Shown: positions 26,330-34,734 of the stretch, piece after piece | Position numbering within the stretch: the stretch's first letter is position 1 | Layout: each line of letters starts with the position of its first letter | Source: Flavobacteriales bacterium | Lineage (GTDB): Bacteria > Bacteroidota > Bacteroidia > CAIKAF01 | Length of the DNA: 64,000 bases | Assembly (NCBI GenBank): GCA_025451235.1 | Contig: JANWKT010000014.1 | Location: forward strand, 248,001 to 312,000 | Direction of reading: 5' to 3' | Program-made: the position numbers and the translations under genes | Notes under the pieces: model-generated | Seen by the model: the letters and a program-made list of their open reading frames with translations, nothing else | Databases searched by the model: none | Told to the model about the DNA's origin: nothing

Positions 26330-29300
26330 TCATATCATATTCAAAAACCTCAATGCATCCGCAATCGTCCTGGTATTTTGCAAGGTCATGGTGAGTTTTC
26401 CGTTCTTTTCCTTGAAGTCGACTATTTTTGAACCTGGCTTCTGCAGGAATTGAAGCACCTTAGAGAATATATCGCTTTGGTAATATGCAGAATCTTTATT
26501 GGAGATAAAATAGCAGATCAGGGTATTCTTCTTCAACATGATCTTTTCAAGACCGAGTTCTTCTCCTTTCATTCTTAACCTTACTGCATTGAACAATTCT
26601 TCGGTTTGATGCGGAATATTCCCAAAACGGTCCTTTAATTCATTCCTGAATTTTTGGATCTCATATTCTGTTTTAAATCCGTCGATCGCTTTATAAAGCG
26701 ATAAACGTTCTGCAATATTGTCAATATACGATTCTGGGATCATTACTTCCAGGTCGGTATCAATGGTACAATCATCAAACCATTTATGACCGCTGGTGTT
26801 CAATTCTTCGGTAAACAGGTCTTTGAATTCATTTTGCTTGAGCTCCTGGATAGCTTCAGCCAATATTTTTTGATAAGTTTCGTATCCTATTTCATTGATG
26901 AATCCACTTTGCTCAGCGCCTAAAATATCTCCGGCCCCTCTAATATCCAGGTCTTTCATGGCAATATTGAACCCACTTCCCAGGTCGGAGAATTCCAACA
27001 ATGCATTCAATCTTCGCCTTGCTTCGTTGGTTAAAGTGATGAGGGGAGGCGTAAGTAAATAACAAAAAGCTTTTTTATTACTTCTTCCCACCCGTCCTCT
27101 CATTTGGTGCAAATCGCTTAAACCGAAATTTTGTGCATCGTTGATGAGGATGGTATTGGCATTGGGAATGTCTAATCCACTTTCAACAATAGACGTGGAA
27201 ACCAATACATCCAGGTCCCCTTCAATGAACTCCAGCATGATATCTTCGAGTTGATGGCCTTCCATCTGCCCATGCGCATATTTTACTTTTACATTCGGAC
27301 ATAGCCTGGTGATCATTCCCGTAATGTCCATAATATTTTGGACCCGGTTGTGGATGAAGAATACCTGTCCGTTTCTACTGGTTTCGAACATGATCACATC
27401 GCGGATCACCTCTTCATTGAATCCTCTTAACTCGGTAACGATTGGATACCTATTGGGAGGAGGAGTTCGGATGATACTGAGATCCCGGGCTCCCATCAAC
27501 GAAAACTGTAGGGTTCTAGGTATGGGTGTGGCGGTTAAGGTCAAGGTATCTACTGAAGCTTTGAAGGTTTTTAATTTATCCTTCGTACTTACTCCAAATT
27601 TTTGCTCTTCATCAATGATCAATAAACCCAGGTCTTTGAATTTAATATCCTTACCCACCAGCTTATGGGTACCTATGATAATATCTGTTTTCCCTTTTTC
27701 GAGTTTTTCTAAACTTTCTTTTATTTGTTTGGTTGATTTAAAGCGGTTCAAATAATCTACATTTACAGGGAAATTTTCAAATCTTTTGCTGAAGGTTTTA
27801 TAATGCTGTAAGGCCAACACTGTAGTTGGAACCAATATAGCCACCTGCTTGTTATCGCAAACTGCTTTAAAAGCAGCCCTGATGGCTACTTCAGTTTTAC
27901 CAAATCCTACATCCCCGCAGATCAATCTATCCATGGGATAGGATTTTTCCATGTCCACTTTTACATCTTGTGTGGCTTTGTACTGATCCGGAGTGTCTTC
28001 ATAAATAAAGGAGGCTTCTAGTTCATTTTGTAAATAAGAATCTGGGGAAAAGGAAAATCCTTTTTCCGCTTTCCGTTTTGCATATAATTTGATCAGGTCG
28101 AAAGCCAGTTCCTTTACTTTTTTCTTGGTTTTGGATTTGATGGTCTGCCAGGTGGCCGTTCCAATTTTATTGAGCATGGGCTGCTTTCCATCTTTTCCGC
28201 TATATCTTGAGATCTTATGTAAGGAATGGATACTTACATAGACGGTATCACCATCTTTAAAGATCAACCGTACAGATTCCTGTTTTTTCCCATCATTTAC
28301 CACTGTTTCCAGCCCCCCGAATTGACCAATGCCATGATCGATATGGGTTATATAATCTCCAGGGTTGAGGTTGGTAAGCTCTTTGATCGTGATGGATTGC
28401 TCTTTGCTAAAGCTGGCCTTTAACGAGAATCGTTTATATCGTTCGAAGATCTGGTGATCGGTATAACAGGCAATTTTGAGATCGTGATCGATAAAACCTT
28501 CATGGATAGCAAAAAACTGGGGTTCGAAGATATGTTGATGCAATGCTTCGTCGAATATTCCTTTCTTCTTGAGCAATTCATCAAAAATGGAATAGATCCG
28601 CTCGATTTGCTTTAGCTGGTCGCTATAGATATAGGAGGTATATAATTGATTTTTTTTGTTGGTCAACTCATCCAGCAATACATCAAAATTCTTTTGAAAA
28701 GGAGGTTGTGCAAAGGTATTGAAGGAAATGAGAGCATTCCCTTCCTGCTGCGGACCCCAATGTATATGAGTAAATGTTGAGATTTGGTCTTTATAATCAC
28801 TTCCGGTTAGAAAAAGTTCTCGTGGGTCGATATGTTTGATCTCTCCACTCAATTTATTGAATCCTTCTTCTGCTTTTTTATAAAAATGGTCCAGGACTTC
28901 AATCAATTTTTTTTCTTCATATAACCAAACAATGGAATCCTGCGGAATAAATTCTAGGATAGATTGGCGAACCTCATTTTTATCTTTTCTTTCGATGTTA
29001 GGTAGAATATCGATCTCATCGAAGACTTGTACGCTTAACTGGGTGTCAGGATTAAAGGAGCGGATGGACTCTACTTTATTACCATTGAACTCGATACGTA
29101 TGGGCAGATCATGGGCAAAGGAGAATACGTCGATGATACCTCCTCTAGCCGCAAATTGCCCAGGCTCGTATACAAAATTATCCCTGTCAAAATCGTATTC
29201 AATTAATAGATCCATGATAAAATCGTAGTCCACATTTTCGCCGGAATGTAAATGCAGTTTTCGAGATTGAATTTCCAGTTGGCTGATCACCTTTTCACAA

Positions 29301-29677
29301 ATAGCATGTGGATACGTAACAATGATGGATGGTTTTTGGGTGCTGATGGCATTCAACGCTTCGGTCCGCATTAAAACATTGGCATTGTCTGTTTCATCCA
29401 GGTCGTAAGCCCTTCTGTACGATTCCGGAAGAAACAACACTTCTTCTTTATCTACCAATGCCTCCAGGTCGTTTAACAAATAGGCTGCTTTTTCTTTATC
29501 AGGAGCAATGAGTAATTGAAATTTTTTAGTTTGGTGTGTAACAGCAGAAATAAGGAATGAAATAGCAGCACCTGAAATTCCGGATATAGGAATGGACTTT
29601 TTACCTGACCCAATTTCATTCAGCAGGCTTTTACAATGGATATTATGTAAATAAATATGTTTTAGCTCTGTACTCAT
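26330..29677 (-). CDS. mfd: Transcription-repair coupling factor
   Basis: The 1115-residue protein links RNA polymerase stalled at lesions to nucleotide excision repair. It has an N-terminal UvrB-like region (about 1-340, with DNANVLMRTEAL), an RNAP-interacting domain (DYITHIDHGIGQFGGLE, about 430), and a RecG-like superfamily 2 helicase core with ICGDVGFGKTEVAIRAAFKA (Walker A), a LLIIDEEQKFGV box (DEEQ), LTLTATPIPRTLQFSL and QMRGRVGRS. The C-terminal domain that autoinhibits UvrA binding is also present. The start is the ATG at 29677; the TTG at 29680 is less likely. Confidence 0.97.
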   Translation of the reverse strand: MSTELKHIYLHNIHCKSLLNEIGSGKKSIPISGISGAAISFLISAVTHQTKKFQLLIAPDKEKAAYLLNDLEALVDKEEVLFLPESYRRAYDLDETDNANVLMRTEALNAISTQKPSIIVTYPHAICEKVISQLEIQSRKLHLHSGENVDYDFIMDLLIEYDFDRDNFVYEPGQFAARGGIIDVFSFAHDLPIRIEFNGNKVESIRSFNPDTQLSVQVFDEIDILPNIERKDKNEVRQSILEFIPQDSIVWLYEEKKLIEVLDHFYKKAEEGFNKLSGEIKHIDPRELFLTGSDYKDQISTFTHIHWGPQQEGNALISFNTFAQPPFQKNFDVLLDELTNKKNQLYTSYIYSDQLKQIERIYSIFDELLKKKGIFDEALHQHIFEPQFFAIHEGFIDHDLKIACYTDHQIFERYKRFSLKASFSKEQSITIKELTNLNPGDYITHIDHGIGQFGGLETVVNDGKKQESVRLIFKDGDTVYVSIHSLHKISRYSGKDGKQPMLNKIGTATWQTIKSKTKKKVKELAFDLIKLYAKRKAEKGFSFSPDSYLQNELEASFIYEDTPDQYKATQDVKVDMEKSYPMDRLICGDVGFGKTEVAIRAAFKAVCDNKQVAILVPTTVLALQHYKTFSKRFENFPVNVDYLNRFKSTKQIKESLEKLEKGKTDIIIGTHKLVGKDIKFKDLGLLIIDEEQKFGVSTKDKLKTFKASVDTLTLTATPIPRTLQFSLMGARDLSIIRTPPPNRYPIVTELRGFNEEVIRDVIMFETSRNGQVFFIHNRVQNIMDITGMITRLCPNVKVKYAHGQMEGHQLEDIMLEFIEGDLDVLVSTSIVESGLDIPNANTILINDAQNFGLSDLHQMRGRVGRSNKKAFCYLLTPPLITLTNEARRRLNALLEFSDLGSGFNIAMKDLDIRGAGDILGAEQSGFINEIGYETYQKILAEAIQELKQNEFKDLFTEELNTSGHKWFDDCTIDTDLEVMIPESYIDNIAERLSLYKAIDGFKTEYEIQKFRNELKDRFGNIPHQTEELFNAVRLRMKGEELGLEKIMLKKNTLICYFISNKDSAYYQSDIFSKVLQFLQKPGSKIVDFKEKNGKLTMTLQNTRTIADALRFLNMI

Positions 29678-29760
29678 CAATATAAAAATAGTTTAGCCCC
29701 GACTCGGCTGGAGACGGGGTGTCCGCAAATTTACGATTTTAGATTGATGATTTTAGATTT

Positions 29761-29917
29761 TTTATTGGCCACTCCGCCCCCCCCACTAGCATTGCTATAT
29801 CCACGGCGGCACCTTTGGTCGTTTCCGCAGGGTGTTTGGCAGTACTCCCTTCGGGCGATACTGCTGCGACCCCTGGTCGGAAAACGGGAGAGTATTTTAC
29901 TTTGAGGCCAAATAAAA
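29761..29917. repeat. 155-bp nested inverted repeat, GC-rich
   Basis: Within the 309-bp gap upstream of mfd, TTTATTGGCC (29761-29770) pairs with GGCCAAATAAA (29907-29917) allowing a 1-base bulge. Inside it, CGTTTCCGCAGGG pairs with CCCTGGTCGGAAAACG, and the centre is CCCTTCGGGC flanked by AGTACT/GATACTG. It contains a run of nine C. The remainder of the gap (29681-29760) holds a short hairpin (CCCCGACTC / GAGACGGGG, one mismatch) and AT-rich sequence. No gene is seen in the gap. The element looks like a dispersed palindrome and could end transcription from the minus-strand gene at 29990-30694. Confidence 0.6.
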
Positions 29918-29989
29918 TTATTAGATAGTTTTGTTTAACAATTTTCTGGTTATTAAGTTCTCGATATTATATAAACTGTTGAATATTTA

Positions 29990-30694
29990 TTAAAATTTCT
30001 CTTTTATTTTTATCGGAGGTAACAATGAAATTAAATACTTCATAGCTTTAATGAATCTTTCACCAATGTCCGACTCATCGGTAGGAAGACCAATAACGAT
30101 AGATGAGAACGTATCACCGGTGTTAACTGGGTCGGAATAGCTGAAAAATGCTTTTTCGTTATTGCATTCATTTTTTTCATCCCATGAGTTGATACAGCTG
30201 ACAAATTTAAAATTGGCTGAAATTTTTAAGCCGGTGATGAAAAGGTCAATAGGGCAATTAATATGACCACCATTATTTCGGTAAGTTGCGTTGGCCTTAA
30301 TGTTAAAGTTGCTAGGAATGTATGTAATAAGGAGCTTGTCTATATTTTCCTTTCCAGTAAATTTTGCAATATCACGTGGATCAAAATAAATGGTCCTTTC
30401 AATATTTCGTATCAGAATGTTGCAGTAATTAATATCTTCATCCCAGTATTGACATTTTCCACCGGAGCTTTGTGAAATGTATTGTGTTATTACGAAAACA
30501 TTGGAAGCCTTATCAAATTTACAATCTTGTCTATCGATTTGTTTGTCACTATACCTTGATATCTTTGATGTTATCCAGTCAATAGTTTCATTAATCTCTT
30601 TGAGAGTATCCAGACCCGTTTTGTTTTGGGCATACAGCTGGGATGTTGAAAGTATCAATATTCCCACTAGAAAATTTAGCATTCGTAATTTCAT
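29990..30694 (-). CDS. Secreted protein of unknown function, 234 aa
   Basis: A signal peptide ends at about residue 22 (QLYAQ). The mature protein is polar with an even spread of Asn, Lys and Asp, four or more cysteines (QDCKF, KCQYW, YCNI, CPID) and no recognisable domain or T9SS tail. It resembles small periplasmic or surface proteins of Bacteroidota. Upstream on the same strand is the OmpA/TPR lipoprotein gene, about 93 bp away, so co-transcription is possible. Function unknown. Confidence 0.7.
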   Translation of the reverse strand: MKLRMLNFLVGILILSTSQLYAQNKTGLDTLKEINETIDWITSKISRYSDKQIDRQDCKFDKASNVFVITQYISQSSGGKCQYWDEDINYCNILIRNIERTIYFDPRDIAKFTGKENIDKLLITYIPSNFNIKANATYRNNGGHINCPIDLFITGLKISANFKFVSCINSWDEKNECNNEKAFFSYSDPVNTGDTFSSIVIGLPTDESDIGERFIKAMKYLISLLPPIKIKEKF

Positions 30695-30787
30695 AGTCGT
30701 TATTGTTTTTTGGTTAGTAAAACAAAATTATATTTGATCATTTTTTTTGCCTTATTTTTTGCACATAATACTCTTTTGGTGAAAAAA

Positions 30788-32467
30788 TCATAGTCCAACT
30801 AATGACCTGAAATCGCTGTTTTCACGCATTTTCAGGAACTCCAGGTCAGCTTTCGCTTTCGCTTTTAAGCTTCCATCTTTACTGATCGCTGTTTTAAGGT
30901 TATCGATCAAAGCTTGGTTGCTGTTTGTACGGGCAGCCGCAACAGCTTTCAGGTAATAAGATATGGGCTCCTCTTTTTCGGTTGAACCATCAATGATCGC
31001 TGGAGCTTTTGCTGGATCACCTGCTAATAATTTAGCTAAAGCCGCATTGAATGAGTTTTCAGAACCATAAGCGCTTACCGCTTCGTTGTATTTACCCTGG
31101 GTAACATATACATTCCCCATATTATGGTTGTTTTCCTGAGAACCAGGACCTTGTTTATAGTATGAAATCGCATTGGTCTTATCACCTTTCAGCATGTATA
31201 CAGCACCAATGTTGTTTTTGATACCTTTTTCAGAACCGTTAATTTTTTCAGCTTTCTGGAATTCAGTTAAAGCCTCATTTAATTTGCCTTGTTTAGCATA
31301 GATGATACCGATGTTGTTGTTAGCTCTCCAATCAGATGGAAACTGGCTGGCAATGCTTTGTAGTACCTGTAATTTAGAAGCATCATCTGTAAGCAAAGTT
31401 TCAGAAGTGTATAACAACTCTTCCAAGGTTAATTTAGTTGGGTTGTTTTTTGCAAGGTCTGTTAACTCCTCAGGTGTTTTTTGTCGTTCGATAACCACCA
31501 AAGTCACTTCAACTTTTCGAAGTGGAGAGAGGATTTCTTTTTCAAACTGGTTGTAAGAAGCATTTCCAGCTGACTTTAATTCTGAATTTTTTGCTCCGCC
31601 TTTTACTTGATTAACTAGATCAATCAATTTATCGAAATTCTTGGTCTTCGCAAGAGTCGTCAATCCATTCATATCCTCTCCATTTCCTTTACCAGAAATG
31701 GTTATAACAAGTTTTTTGCCTTTGATATAGGTATCAAGGTATTTTTTAACCTCATCGGCGCGTCTAGTAGAAAGTTCATTGTTTATACTTTCTTCACCGT
31801 CAGGTGAAGTCCATCCGTTAATTTCTATGCTTTTGAAAGTTCCACCGTCTTTAACCTGGAAATCAACAAAAGAGTTGAAGGTTCCCTTGGAAATAGAATC
31901 TTTTTCTGAGGGGCGGATGTTGATGCTTTCATATGAAAAGTACAGACTTGTTTTTTTTATATATGAAACAGGCCCCAAATTATGCTTACCATACACGAAC
32001 TTCTCATCTTTCTTCAGCAATAATGGTGTAATGATAGTTCCCAAAGCAATTGATTCTTTCGTCATGATAGAGATTTTTTCTTTGCCCTTCATGTAACCTA
32101 CACCTTTTACGTGTAGCTCTGCTTCCTGCATTCCATCTACATAAGGAATTTTAGCATTGTACTTAACAGTACCACCTGACCAGCTAAGCGTTGTTCCGCT
32201 TCCGTCAGCTTTTTCACCTTTAACAGGTAATGTTTTGAATGCTTTCTCCCCTCCTTTGTACTTTAATACTGGTGTGATGTCTGCAGTAGCCTTTTTAGGC
32301 ATCGTTTTTTTAGGATACTCGGCGGTAATGGTTACCTCAATCGAGTCTGCTTTGTACTCTAGCGGACTTGGCATTACTTTGTACTTGATCTTGTCTAAGT
32401 TAAACTTGGCACAACCAAATGTGAAGAAAGTGGCAGTTACCAAGAATCCAATATTTCTGAGCTTCAT
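30788..32467 (-). CDS. OmpA-like lipoprotein with TPR repeats
   Basis: The 559-residue protein has a lipoprotein signal (FFTFGC, Cys at about residue 19). Its central part has an OmpA-like segment (SIEINGWTSPDGEESINNELSTRRA, quoted in part; about 215-250) with the RRADEVKKYL helix typical of peptidoglycan-binding C-terminal OmpA domains. The last third (about 370-530) carries TPR repeats (NNIGIIYAKQGKLNEALTEF, NNIGAVYMLKGDKTNAISYY, HNMGNVYVTQGKYNEAVSAY, each 20 residues or less). It likely tethers the outer membrane to peptidoglycan and scaffolds partners; partners are not visible here. Confidence 0.86.
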   Translation of the reverse strand: MKLRNIGFLVTATFFTFGCAKFNLDKIKYKVMPSPLEYKADSIEVTITAEYPKKTMPKKATADITPVLKYKGGEKAFKTLPVKGEKADGSGTTLSWSGGTVKYNAKIPYVDGMQEAELHVKGVGYMKGKEKISIMTKESIALGTIITPLLLKKDEKFVYGKHNLGPVSYIKKTSLYFSYESINIRPSEKDSISKGTFNSFVDFQVKDGGTFKSIEINGWTSPDGEESINNELSTRRADEVKKYLDTYIKGKKLVITISGKGNGEDMNGLTTLAKTKNFDKLIDLVNQVKGGAKNSELKSAGNASYNQFEKEILSPLRKVEVTLVVIERQKTPEELTDLAKNNPTKLTLEELLYTSETLLTDDASKLQVLQSIASQFPSDWRANNNIGIIYAKQGKLNEALTEFQKAEKINGSEKGIKNNIGAVYMLKGDKTNAISYYKQGPGSQENNHNMGNVYVTQGKYNEAVSAYGSENSFNAALAKLLAGDPAKAPAIIDGSTEKEEPISYYLKAVAAARTNSNQALIDNLKTAISKDGSLKAKAKADLEFLKMRENSDFRSLVGL

Positions 32468-32643
32468 ATATTGTGGAATAAAAAATATGGTTGATAAGAT
32501 AGTAATTAGAAATATGTATGAGTATAAAAGTATAATAATTACCGTGCCAAAAATGCCAAAATCAATAATTTAGGAGAAACAATGCAGATATGGGCTGCTA
32601 TTCTTTCCGTATCAAAAAGATTCAGGAAACCGGAGAATAATTC

Positions 32644-32651
32644 TATTTTTG
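32644..32651 (+). promoter_or_regulatory. -7 element TATTTTTG directly before the GNAT start codon
   Basis: TATTTTTG matches TAnnTTTG and ends only 4 bp before the GTG start at 32656, leaving almost no 5' leader. No -33 TTG is seen at the usual distance. If real, the transcript would be leaderless or nearly so. Confidence 0.5.
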
Positions 32652-32655
32652 GCTT

Positions 32656-33150
32656 GTGAATTCACAACCATCCAATATCCGTATTCGCTTTGCAGAAAAA
32701 AAAGATGCAGCGATCATTCTTGATCTCATCAAGGAGCTGGCGGTTTTTGAAAAGGCTCCGGATGCGGTGACCAATACGATGGAGGATATCGAAAGAGATG
32801 GTTTTGGGGATCAACCTGCCTTTTGGTGCTTATTGGCAGAATTTGAAGAGGAAATTGCAGGTATGTCGTTATATTATATCCGATATTCCACCTGGAAGGG
32901 GAGGATCTTATATTTAGAAGATATTATTGTTAGAGAAAAATTCAGGGGAAATAATATAGGAAGGACCCTGCTGGAGAGGACCCTTCAGGAAGCTGTTAAA
33001 CTGGGAGTGAACGGAACCCGCTGGCAGGTGCTGGATTGGAATGAACCGGCCATTGAATTCTACAAAAAATACAATTGTACCTTCGATGGGGAATGGATCA
33101 ATTGCAATATGGATAAGGAGCAGTTGAATAAGGCCACCAAGGCCATCTAA
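32656..33150 (+). CDS. GNAT N-acetyltransferase (diamine/SSAT-like)
   Basis: The 164-residue protein starts at GTG. GNAT landmarks: IRFAEKKDAAIILDLIKELA at the N-terminus, YYIRYSTWKGRILYLEDIIV, then the acetyl-CoA loop REKFRGNNIGRTLL (R-x-x-G-x-G/I form) and the C-terminal DWNEPAIEFYKKYNC motif. The LYLEDIIV-E/R-x-x-F-R-G-x-x-I-G set is typical of spermidine/diamine N1-acetyltransferases. It should transfer acetyl from acetyl-CoA to a small amine in the cytoplasm; the exact substrate cannot be fixed. It is monocistronic as far as can be seen. Confidence 0.9.
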   Translation: MNSQPSNIRIRFAEKKDAAIILDLIKELAVFEKAPDAVTNTMEDIERDGFGDQPAFWCLLAEFEEEIAGMSLYYIRYSTWKGRILYLEDIIVREKFRGNNIGRTLLERTLQEAVKLGVNGTRWQVLDWNEPAIEFYKKYNCTFDGEWINCNMDKEQLNKATKAI

Positions 33151-33259
33151 TCTTCATTTAATCTATATTATATTACTTTTACGTGAGTTTTTCCCACGAC
33201 ATATGTCATGGGAAATGCATAGGAAACTTTAAAATGTTCTGAAAAAATAAAAACATACA

Positions 33260-33362
33260 CGATAGCGCCACCGCTGCGAAGGGGAAGCACCGCCGAAGGC
33301 GTGCCGAAGCGAAGCGGAGCCCGTAGCACCTGCCTGACGGTAGGCAGGTAGGGTAGGCGCCC
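33260..33362. repeat. GC-rich palindromic island upstream of lysC
   Basis: A 100-bp stretch at about 69% GC lies in an otherwise AT-rich 224-bp gap. It contains a perfect 8-bp hairpin ACCTGCCT / AGGCAGGT (33328-33349), the words GCACCGCCGAAGGCGTGCC and GAAGCGAAGCGGAGC, and weak outer pairing GCGCC/GGCGC. A related CCTGCCTGCC/GGCAGG word is used in the hairpin at 42051. It looks like a multicopy intergenic element, not a gene; a minus-strand ORF across it has no protein-like features. Confidence 0.6.
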
Positions 33363-33374
33363 AAAAAAAATAAC

Positions 33375-34664
33375 ATGTCACAAATAAGCGTATTCAAATT
33401 CGGAGGTGCATCGGTGAAAGATGCATCCGCAGTTAAAAATGTTGGGAACATTATTACCAACTATAAAGGTGGGGCAAACCTGGTGGTGATCGTATCGGCC
33501 ATGGGAAAAACCACCAATGCTTTGGAAGTATTGGTAAAACTAGGATTCAATAAACAGGATTTTGATGATGAGTTAAAGGAATTGTTGAAATTCCACCTGG
33601 ATATTATTGATGGACTTTTTACGGATAAAACGACTATTGTAAAAGAGGTTTCGCAGATCTTCGAGGAGATCAAGATTATTTTAAATACAAACAATAGTAC
33701 GGAGTATAATTATTTATATGACCAAGTTGTATCGCTGGGTGAGGTGATTTCAACCAAAATTATCGCTGCTTATTGCAATTCGGTGGGTGTAAAAGCTGAA
33801 TTTAAAGATGCACGGGGATTGATAAAAACTGATAATACCTATAGAGAAGGTAAAGTAAACTGGAATGTTACTGAGTATCTCATCCACCAAAGCATTGATC
33901 CTATATTTGAAAAAGAGGAGGGTGCTTCGGAGGTGATCATTACCCAGGGATTTATTGGACAAAGTTCCGAAGGAAATACCACTACATTGGGCAGGGAAGG
34001 ATCGGATTATACGGCGGCGATCTTTGCCTATTCATTGAATGCAACAGAAGTAACCATTTGGAAGGATGTTCCTGGTGTGTTAAATGCCGACCCTAAATAT
34101 TTTGATGATGCACAGATCCTGAATCAACTTTCGTATACAGATGCCATTGAGCTGGCTTATTATGGAGCTACGGTAATACATCCCAAAACCATTAAGCCTT
34201 TGGAGAACAAAAAAATTCCGCTGAGGGTGAAAAGTTTTGTAAATCCATCAGGAGCAGGAACCGTGATCAATGAACGGGATTCACTCAGTGCATTGCCTAC
34301 TTTTATTTTTAAAATGGGTCAGGCGCTGATCTCCATTTCTCCCAAAGATTTTTCGTTTATGGTGGAGGAAAATTTATCGGAGATATTTGGATTGTTGGCG
34401 AAATACAGGATCAAAGAAAACCTGATGCAACATTCAGCCTTGAGTTTTCAGGTTTGCGTAGACAACGATATTGACAAGATCACCAAGTTTTATTTGGACC
34501 TTGAAAAATCATTCAACATTCAACTGGAGGAAAACCTGGAACTGATCACCGTGAGAAATTATAACCAGTCGACGGTTGACCGCCTCATAGGTGGTAAGAA
34601 ACTTCTGGTAGAGCAAAAGAACAGTCATACCGTGCGGTTGGTCGCCCAATCCAGCCATACCTAA
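33375..34664 (+). CDS. lysC: Aspartate kinase (monofunctional)
   Basis: The 429-residue enzyme phosphorylates aspartate, the first step toward lysine, threonine, methionine and diaminopimelate. It starts with KFGGASVKDASAVKNV (the K-F-G-G-x-S/A motif), has the substrate/ATP loop TTLGREGSDYTAAIFA, a VPGVLNADPK segment and an ELAYYGATVIHPKTI motif. The C-terminal about 130 residues are an ACT-like region. It is not fused to homoserine dehydrogenase. The ATG follows a GC-rich palindrome by 13 bp; no obvious RBS is seen. Confidence 0.95.
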   Translation: MSQISVFKFGGASVKDASAVKNVGNIITNYKGGANLVVIVSAMGKTTNALEVLVKLGFNKQDFDDELKELLKFHLDIIDGLFTDKTTIVKEVSQIFEEIKIILNTNNSTEYNYLYDQVVSLGEVISTKIIAAYCNSVGVKAEFKDARGLIKTDNTYREGKVNWNVTEYLIHQSIDPIFEKEEGASEVIITQGFIGQSSEGNTTTLGREGSDYTAAIFAYSLNATEVTIWKDVPGVLNADPKYFDDAQILNQLSYTDAIELAYYGATVIHPKTIKPLENKKIPLRVKSFVNPSGAGTVINERDSLSALPTFIFKMGQALISISPKDFSFMVEENLSEIFGLLAKYRIKENLMQHSALSFQVCVDNDIDKITKFYLDLEKSFNIQLEENLELITVRNYNQSTVDRLIGGKKLLVEQKNSHTVRLVAQSSHT

Positions 34665-34680
34665 ACCGGATTAGACTTAT

Positions 34681-34711
34681 TTGCTTTTTTTAACATTATA
34701 TGGTATTTTTG
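34681..34711 (+). promoter_or_regulatory. Complete Bacteroidota promoter (TTG-N20-TATTTTTG)
   Basis: TTG at 34681-34683, a 20-bp spacer and TATTTTTG at 34704-34711 fit the -33/-7 consensus and spacing. The ATG at 34735 gives a leader of roughly 17-20 bases. Confidence 0.72.
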
Positions 34712-34734
34712 GGAGATAAACTCTCAAATTACTC

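Noticed and set aside
27309-27755. 148-codon plus-strand ORF inside mfd
   Set aside because: It is antisense to conserved helicase motifs; composition reflects the opposite strand.
33206-33460. Minus-strand ORF of about 84 codons across the GC-rich repeat
   Set aside because: It spans a palindromic repeat and the start of lysC, and its composition follows the repeat; no protein features.
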